Part shown: in pieces, positions 59,686 to 64,000 of the stretch
Layout of the letters: each line of letters begins with the position of its first letter
How positions within the stretch are numbered: the first letter of the stretch is position 1
Assembly (NCBI RefSeq): GCF_000702305.1
Contig: NZ_JNLC01000010.1
Coordinates: 124,001-188,000 of the forward strand
Source of the DNA: Allobosea sp. 117
Lineage (GTDB): Bacteria > Pseudomonadota > Alphaproteobacteria > Rhizobiales > Xanthobacteraceae
Direction of reading: 5' to 3'
DNA: 64,000 bases
Notes under the pieces: model-generated
Database searches by the model: none
What the model was told of the DNA's origin: nothing
What the model saw: only the letters and a program-made list of their open reading frames with translations
Position numbers and translations under genes: made by a program

Positions 59686-59888
59686 GCGGGCCGCTGCGTC
59701 AGGTGCGGGTGCGCCCTGCGGTCGCCGGTAACCGGTGCGGTGATTGCTTCTTCCGGTTGTTACGCGTAAATTTTAAAAGGGCTCGCGACGCACGCATCGG
59801 GTGCAGTGCGTGGGCCTTTTTCGTTGAATCGGCCGGTTTTGCACCGCCCGGCCCATCGGGGAGAGCGACCATTCTCGCGAGCCGATTC

Positions 59889-60761
59889 ATGTGGATGCTG
59901 CGACTGATCCTCGTCGCGGCACTCATACCCTTCGCTGTCGCCGCGTCGCCGGCGAAGGCGCAGGTCCAGCGCGTGAACATCGAGGCCGGCGGCCTCATGC
60001 GCTATTACGATCTCTATGTGCCGCCGGGCAGCGGCTACCCGCTCGTGCTGGTGTTTCATGGCGGCCTCGGCTCGCCGGACAGCATCCGCAAGGTGAGCGG
60101 CTATGAGGCGCTGGCGCGCAGCCAGGGCTTCGCCGTCGCCTTCATGGCCGGCACCGGCCGCGGCAACATGCTGGTCTGGAACGCCGGCGGCTGCTGCGCC
60201 ACCGCGATGCGCTCCGGCGTCGACGACATCTCCTATGTGCGCGCGGTGATCTCGCAGCTCACCGCCACCTATCCGATCGACCGGCGCCGCATCTATCTCG
60301 TCGGCCTGTCGAATGGCGGCATGCTGGTGCAGCAGCTCGCCGAGCAGCTCTCCGGCCAGATCGCCGCCGCGGCGGTCGTCGCCGGCCCGCGGTTCCGCCC
60401 GGTCTCCGGCGGCGCGCCGGTGCCGATGATGATCATCCATGCCGTCGGCGATCCGGTCGCGCCCTTCGGGGGCGGCTTCTCCAACAAGGGCATGGTCAGC
60501 AACGCGATGAGCGCGCCCTTCCTTCCGGTCGAGGCCGGCGTGCAGGGCTGGGCCAGCCGCAACCGCTGCAAGACCAATACGGCTCAGCAGTATCAAGGCT
60601 ACCAGCTTATCGAGTATGAGGGTTGCGCCGGCGGGTCGCGCGTCGCCTTCGTCGTGGTGCAGGCGGGCGACCATGACTGGTATGGCGGAAGCCGTTCCAG
60701 CGGCGCGGCGGTGGATGCCACGGCGATGACGTGGAATTTCATGCGCGGCTTCAGCAAGTAG
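59889..60761 (+). CDS. Exported alpha/beta-hydrolase, PHB depolymerase/feruloyl esterase (LpqC) family
   Basis: A 290-residue secreted esterase. The signal peptide (MWMLRLILVAALIPFAVAAS, then PAKAQ) is followed by a hydrolase domain: LVLVFHGGLGSPDSIRKVSG (oxyanion region), GGCCATAMRSGVDDISYVRA, YLVGLSNGGMLV with nucleophile Ser141, an acid in MIIHAVGDPVAP and His262 in AGDHDWYGG. Members degrade polyhydroxybutyrate oligomers, feruloyl esters or similar short esters; the substrate here is unknown. The frame is open upstream from 59703, but only ATG at 59889 gives a signal peptide. Confidence 0.87.
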   Translation: MWMLRLILVAALIPFAVAASPAKAQVQRVNIEAGGLMRYYDLYVPPGSGYPLVLVFHGGLGSPDSIRKVSGYEALARSQGFAVAFMAGTGRGNMLVWNAGGCCATAMRSGVDDISYVRAVISQLTATYPIDRRRIYLVGLSNGGMLVQQLAEQLSGQIAAAAVVAGPRFRPVSGGAPVPMMIIHAVGDPVAPFGGGFSNKGMVSNAMSAPFLPVEAGVQGWASRNRCKTNTAQQYQGYQLIEYEGCAGGSRVAFVVVQAGDHDWYGGSRSSGAAVDATAMTWNFMRGFSK

Positions 60762-60792
60762 TCATCGGGCGCGGCAGCGGGGGCGGAGGATT

Positions 60793-62064
60793 ATGGCGGC
60801 GACGATAATGACAGGTCGGTTCCCCGGCATATGGGGGGTCCTGAACGAGAACCTGATCATATCGCGCATGCAGGATCACATCGTCGTTACCGCCGATGGC
60901 GACTACCACATGCTGGTGAACCTGGGCGAGCGCGGCGGCCTCACCATGTTCACCAGCACCGATGGCGGCGTGGACTGGAGCTATTCCTTCTCCGTGCCGA
61001 ACACCGGGTGGCGCAACACCTCCGACATCCAGCTCATGCCGGACGGCGAGACGCTGATCGTCACCTATCTGAATGCCGACAAGCAGGTCGTCTACGCCGA
61101 ATACGACTACGACACCGACACCAATGTCTGGTCGCAGCTCAGCTCGGCGATCGTCGATCCCGGCCCCATCGGCGCCTCCGCCCATCCCACCGTGGCGTTC
61201 TCGGCGGAGGGATATCCGCTCGTCGCCTACACCGAGATCGAGGATGGCACGGTGGAGCTGACGGTTGCCATCGCCGCGCCGGATGGCACGCCCTGGACCC
61301 TGCTGAAGGCCGAGGTGCCGGGGGCCAGCTACGGCTCGGCGCTCGTGGTTTCCACCTCCGACACCAACGGCGTCATCCTGACCACGGACGACTCTGTCCG
61401 CTGGATCGCGCTCGAGGACGGCAAATACGTCAATGAGGAGCTGCTGCCGGTCACCACGGTCGGGCATTTCGGCAGCCACTTCACCACGGTGACCTATCAG
61501 GACGACATCTACCTGATGACCGCCGCCACCACCGGGGATCTCTATTTCACGATCTACGACACCGAATCGCACGAATGGTCGATGCCGCGCGTGCTGTCGG
61601 TCCCCGGCGTCGAGATCTCCAGCGTCCAGCTCAGCGTCTCGGATGCGGGCAATTTCTACGTTACCGTCGACGACCTGAACCAGCCCTCGCTGCTCTATGT
61701 GCTGGAGAGCACTGACGGCGGCCAGACATGGCACCCGGACAAGACGTTGGTCACCCCGACCGGCTATCTCGACGCGACCATCCGCTTCGAGGCGCCGGAG
61801 CATTTCGCCGACACCCTGGTCATCGGCAACCAGGTGGACGATCCGATCGTCAGCCAGGCGAACGGGCTCTACACCTTCGTGCTGGACTATGGCAGCGCCA
61901 CCCCGCCATCCCCGCCGGAGCCCGAGCCCCCGGTGACGCCGCCTTCCCCGCCCGAGCCGCCTTCCCCTCCGGAGCTCGGCAGCCATGCGCCGTCCGGCGC
62001 CTCGTGGGACGGCAGCCATCTGCACGACTGGTCCTACAGCCACGCCGACGCCGGCTGGCTGTGA
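60793..62064 (+). CDS. Asp-box beta-propeller protein with proline-rich tail; candidate type I secretion substrate
   Basis: A 423-residue protein with no signal peptide or membrane segment. It consists of beta-strand-rich repeats with two sialidase-type Asp boxes, STDGGVDW (residues 55-62) and STDGGQTW (306-313), suggesting a six- or seven-bladed propeller over about 20-368. A Pro-rich hinge (PSPPEPEPPVTPPSPPEP, about 372-395) leads to a C-terminal tail rich in Ser, His and Trp ending DAGWL. Low pI, few Arg/Lys, and no cysteine suit secretion. It follows a type I exporter, and an uncleaved C-terminal signal is plausible. Catalytic sialidase residues were not established. Confidence 0.75.
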   Translation: MAATIMTGRFPGIWGVLNENLIISRMQDHIVVTADGDYHMLVNLGERGGLTMFTSTDGGVDWSYSFSVPNTGWRNTSDIQLMPDGETLIVTYLNADKQVVYAEYDYDTDTNVWSQLSSAIVDPGPIGASAHPTVAFSAEGYPLVAYTEIEDGTVELTVAIAAPDGTPWTLLKAEVPGASYGSALVVSTSDTNGVILTTDDSVRWIALEDGKYVNEELLPVTTVGHFGSHFTTVTYQDDIYLMTAATTGDLYFTIYDTESHEWSMPRVLSVPGVEISSVQLSVSDAGNFYVTVDDLNQPSLLYVLESTDGGQTWHPDKTLVTPTGYLDATIRFEAPEHFADTLVIGNQVDDPIVSQANGLYTFVLDYGSATPPSPPEPEPPVTPPSPPEPPSPPELGSHAPSGASWDGSHLHDWSYSHADAGWL

Positions 62065-62250
62065 GGCGCCTGCCCGCCGCGTAGCCGATGGTGCGGCGCG
62101 GGCGCCGCAGTCGCCGCGGAAATGGCGGCGATGCTGCGCTTCCTCGCGCCGGCGGCTTCCGCCGGGCCGCATCTGCGACTAAAGGAAATCAGCACGGCCT
62201 GCTGCAGGAATTGGGGGGCGGCCGGCTTTCCTGATGATCTGCAGAGGACC

Positions 62251-62553
62251 ATGCCTATGAGCCTTTCCACACGTTCCGAGATCGACGCCACCGTCATCGC
62301 GGTCGCCAACGACACGGTGAGCGGCTGGGACATCGATCTGCCGAACGGCATCACCATCGACACCAGGCTGATGGAAGACCTTGCCTTCGAATCGATCGAC
62401 GTCGTGCAGTTCGCCGTCTCGATCGAGCAGGCGGTCGGCCGCAAGGGGCTGCCCTTCGAGAAGCTGTTCATGAAGGACGGCGATTATGTCGACGACGTCG
62501 CGCTCAGCGAGGTCAGCAGCTTCCTGTGCGGCGAGCTCGGCGTCCGCTCCTGA
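62251..62553 (+). CDS. Stand-alone acyl carrier protein
   Basis: A 100-residue acidic carrier protein. The helix II motif LAFESIDVVQFAVSIEQAVG carries Ser48, the likely phosphopantetheine site. It reads Glu-Ser, not the common Asp-Ser. Helices I and III and a C-terminal extension (LSEVSSFLCGELG) surround it. ATG at 62251 follows AGAGGA; another ATG at 62257 is possible. Housekeeping AcpP is normally shorter and lies with fab genes, so this is a dedicated ACP. No synthase or acyltransferase lies nearby in the window, and its partner is unknown. Confidence 0.85.
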   Translation: MPMSLSTRSEIDATVIAVANDTVSGWDIDLPNGITIDTRLMEDLAFESIDVVQFAVSIEQAVGRKGLPFEKLFMKDGDYVDDVALSEVSSFLCGELGVRS

Positions 62554-62687
62554 CGGCGTGAAAACGCCGCTATCGGCCCTCGCCGCGACAAAATTCGGCG
62601 CTCGAATGCGCGCGGCGCAGGCTGATGGAACATGGCGACGGCTGCCGGATTGACAGCCGGCAACCGCCCGCTCAACGGAGAAGCACG

Positions 62688-62993
62688 ATGAAGACGGGGC
62701 TCACGCGCGGCACGATCGCCGCTCTCCTGCTCCTCGCGGCGGCTCCCGCCATGGCGCAGATGCCCGCGCCCGGAGGCGCAGGGCCCGGAGGCGCCGGGGC
62801 CGGCGCGGCGGGCGGCGGCAATGCCGCGCTGTTCCAGATCTGCCGCGAGGACCTCGCCACCTATTGCGCCGGCGTCACGCCGGGCAACGGCGCGGTGCGG
62901 GCCTGCATCAAGGAGAACTACCGAAGCTTCTCCCCCGACTGCAAGGCGGCGCTGATGCAGGCGATGATGCAGCGCCAGCAGCAGGGTCAGTAG
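62688..62993 (+). CDS. Exported small cysteine-repeat protein
   Basis: A 101-residue periplasmic or secreted protein. The signal peptide MKTGLTRGTIAALLLLAAA ends AMAQ. A Gly/Pro/Ala linker precedes one cysteine-rich repeat of the GLG1 type: ICREDLATYCAGVTPGNG, then RACIKENYRSFSPDCKAAL. Four cysteines could form two disulfides. Such proteins are frequent in Hyphomicrobiales; the function is not known. The start at 62688 has GGAG upstream and directly precedes the signal peptide. Confidence 0.85.
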   Translation: MKTGLTRGTIAALLLLAAAPAMAQMPAPGGAGPGGAGAGAAGGGNAALFQICREDLATYCAGVTPGNGAVRACIKENYRSFSPDCKAALMQAMMQRQQQGQ

Positions 62994-63028
62994 ACGCGAC
63001 CGGCGGCGACTGCCGCCGGCCCCTATCG

Positions 63029-63571
63029 TCACGGGGGCGATCCGCTCGGGGCCGGATCGCCGTGGATGAGCCTGCAGGTCAAGGCGACGGGCGCCTTGCG
63101 CGCGTCAGTGAGCGGCTGCTCGCTGCTTCCGCAGTCGAGCAAATTGTCCGGGTCGCTCTTGCGGGCCGAGGCGATGTTGACGTTGACCACAACCGGGCCG
63201 TCCACCCAGCGCAGCCGTTGCGGATCGAGCGGAGTGCCGGGAACGTGGTACTGGCCGGCCTTGCCGGGGATCTCGATCTGCTGATCCGGTCCGAAGCCGA
63301 TCTGGCCGATCTCGTCGGCATGCTTCTTCGCCGCCGGCTTGGGCCAGCCGTAATAGCTCAGCATGATCACCATCCCCTCATGGCGGGCCGCGAGCGTCGC
63401 CGCCGCCCTCGCGGAGAGCGTGATGCTCACCTCGAAGCCGGCGTCGTCCTCGGCGACGGCGGGCGCCAGCGCGCCCGAGCAAAGCGCGAGCAGGGCGAGC
63501 GGCAGAGTCCCCGGGAAGCGGAAGCGCAGCCGCGTCGATGAGCGCGCGCCCAAGGCTCGTGCGTCTTTCAC
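63029..63571 (-). CDS. Exported hypothetical protein
   Basis: A 180-residue protein not recognised as a family. An Arg-rich N-region and hydrophobic core (LPLALLALCSGALAPAVA) form a signal peptide, possibly starting further in. The mature part has VSITLSARAAATLAARHEGM, MLSYYGWPKPAAKKHADEIGQ and VDGPVVVNVNIASARKSDP, a beta-rich layout. Two cysteines near the end (LLDCGSS, ALTCRL) could form a disulfide. It converges with the cysteine-repeat gene, 35 bp apart. Confidence 0.75.
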   Translation of the reverse strand: MKDARALGARSSTRLRFRFPGTLPLALLALCSGALAPAVAEDDAGFEVSITLSARAAATLAARHEGMVIMLSYYGWPKPAAKKHADEIGQIGFGPDQQIEIPGKAGQYHVPGTPLDPQRLRWVDGPVVVNVNIASARKSDPDNLLDCGSSEQPLTDARKAPVALTCRLIHGDPAPSGSPP

Positions 63572-63753
63572 GTCGGTCCTCTCCTCCTTGTTCGAAGGAC
63601 GTCTTGCCCGAAGACGATCGGCATTTCACCGTCGAAGCGCACGGTGCGAGGGGAATGCAGTCGCATTCCGACACGGCGTTCGCTCTTGATAGTCGCCCGC
63701 CTTCCCACGATACCTTTCCGGTGCCCCCGACGTGGGGCGCACCGACGTGGAGA

Positions 63754-64000
63754 ATGAATCAGATGCCGGCCCTGTTGCGATCCATACCGAACTCATGGGG
63801 ACCGAAGTTCGGTGCGGAAAGCGGGGCGGTCACGCGGACGCGGACGGGGCCGAACGAGATCAGCTTCACCGCCGCGTCCAATCTCGTGCTGGTGATGCTG
63901 ACGCCGCAGCCCGACCGCGAGGTCGCGCTCGGCAGCGACCGCAGGACGGTCGCCCTGGCGCCGGTCGGCTCGACCGAGATCGTGCCGGCGGGAGCCGACC
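63754..64000 (+). CDS. Unidentified protein, N-terminal fragment
   Basis: An open frame begins ATG at 63754 (MNQMPALLRSIPNSWGPKFG) and runs uninterrupted off the right edge for 82 codons. GGAG lies immediately upstream and fits better a start at 63763 (MPALLRS). The visible part, with SFTAASNLVLVMLTPQ and ALAPVGSTEIVPAGAD, looks like a cupin-like N-terminal half as in some AraC-type regulators, but the DNA-binding part would lie outside the window, so this is a guess. Confidence 0.55.
   Translation, partial: MNQMPALLRSIPNSWGPKFGAESGAVTRTRTGPNEISFTAASNLVLVMLTPQPDREVALGSDRRTVALAPVGSTEIVPAGAD

Overview
The window is chromosomal DNA of a high-GC alphaproteobacterium. The order Hyphomicrobiales is most likely, perhaps a Xanthobacteraceae-type genus; the genus is an inference, because no rRNA is present. 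Pointers are a tyrosine-substituted DivL-type histidine kinase followed by a TsaE/phosphotransferase fusion, the AddAB pair, the ubiE-ubiB-coaBC-dut block, an FzlA-like GST fold protein, and intergenic palindromes of a kind familiar from this order. Almost everything is ordinary chromosomal gene content. No insertion sequence, prophage or CRISPR array is visible. Clear low-GC islands are rare; one is a 78-codon gene lodged between pheS and pheT.

Layout. 0-4 kb: the translation block rpmI-rplT-pheS-[small orf]-pheT on the minus strand, then an exported SH3/proline-rich protein and uppP. 4-12 kb: an NDUFA9-like SDR, tRNA-Leu(CAG), a glycosyltransferase, and a three-gene exporter of the YhiI-RbbA-YhhJ type. 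12.4-20.2 kb: one 2573-codon autotransporter whose passenger carries tandem repeats of about 129-134 residues. 20.6-24.4 kb: a Wzy/WaaL-like membrane protein, transaldolase, a TauE-family permease and thioredoxin. 24.4-36.2 kb: a long minus-strand series divL-tsaE/amgK-murU-addB-addA linking cell-cycle signalling, tRNA modification, peptidoglycan recycling and double-strand-break repair. 36.3-42.4 kb: ubiE-ubiB-two tiny membrane proteins-coaBC-dut-Rrf2-cysK, probably transcribed together at least as far as the Rrf2 gene.

42.6-53.5 kb: a DUF2076 protein with a DEAKS repeat, a duplicated DUF1330 protein, pyrF, an FMN reductase, a PmtA-like methyltransferase, dnaJ and dnaK, an HlyD/small membrane protein pair, a TIM-barrel isomerase and a VOC protein. 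53.7-56.4 kb: fzlA-like, queG and an SDR on the plus strand. 56.5-63 kb: a type I secretion ATPase and membrane fusion protein. These are followed by an exported esterase, an Asp-box beta-propeller protein without a signal peptide, a stand-alone acyl carrier protein and a small cysteine-repeat protein. The window ends in the start of an unidentified gene.

The most interesting stretch is the 56.5-62.6 kb secretion neighbourhood: a type I exporter, a plausible leaderless substrate and an orphan acyl carrier protein. Next are the repeat-built autotransporter, the 16-bp tandem repeat abutting a putative RpoH promoter of dnaK, a 100-bp two-copy inverted dispersed element, and the intruding gene inside pheST. 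All functional assignments come from reading motifs and gene order; no searches were run.
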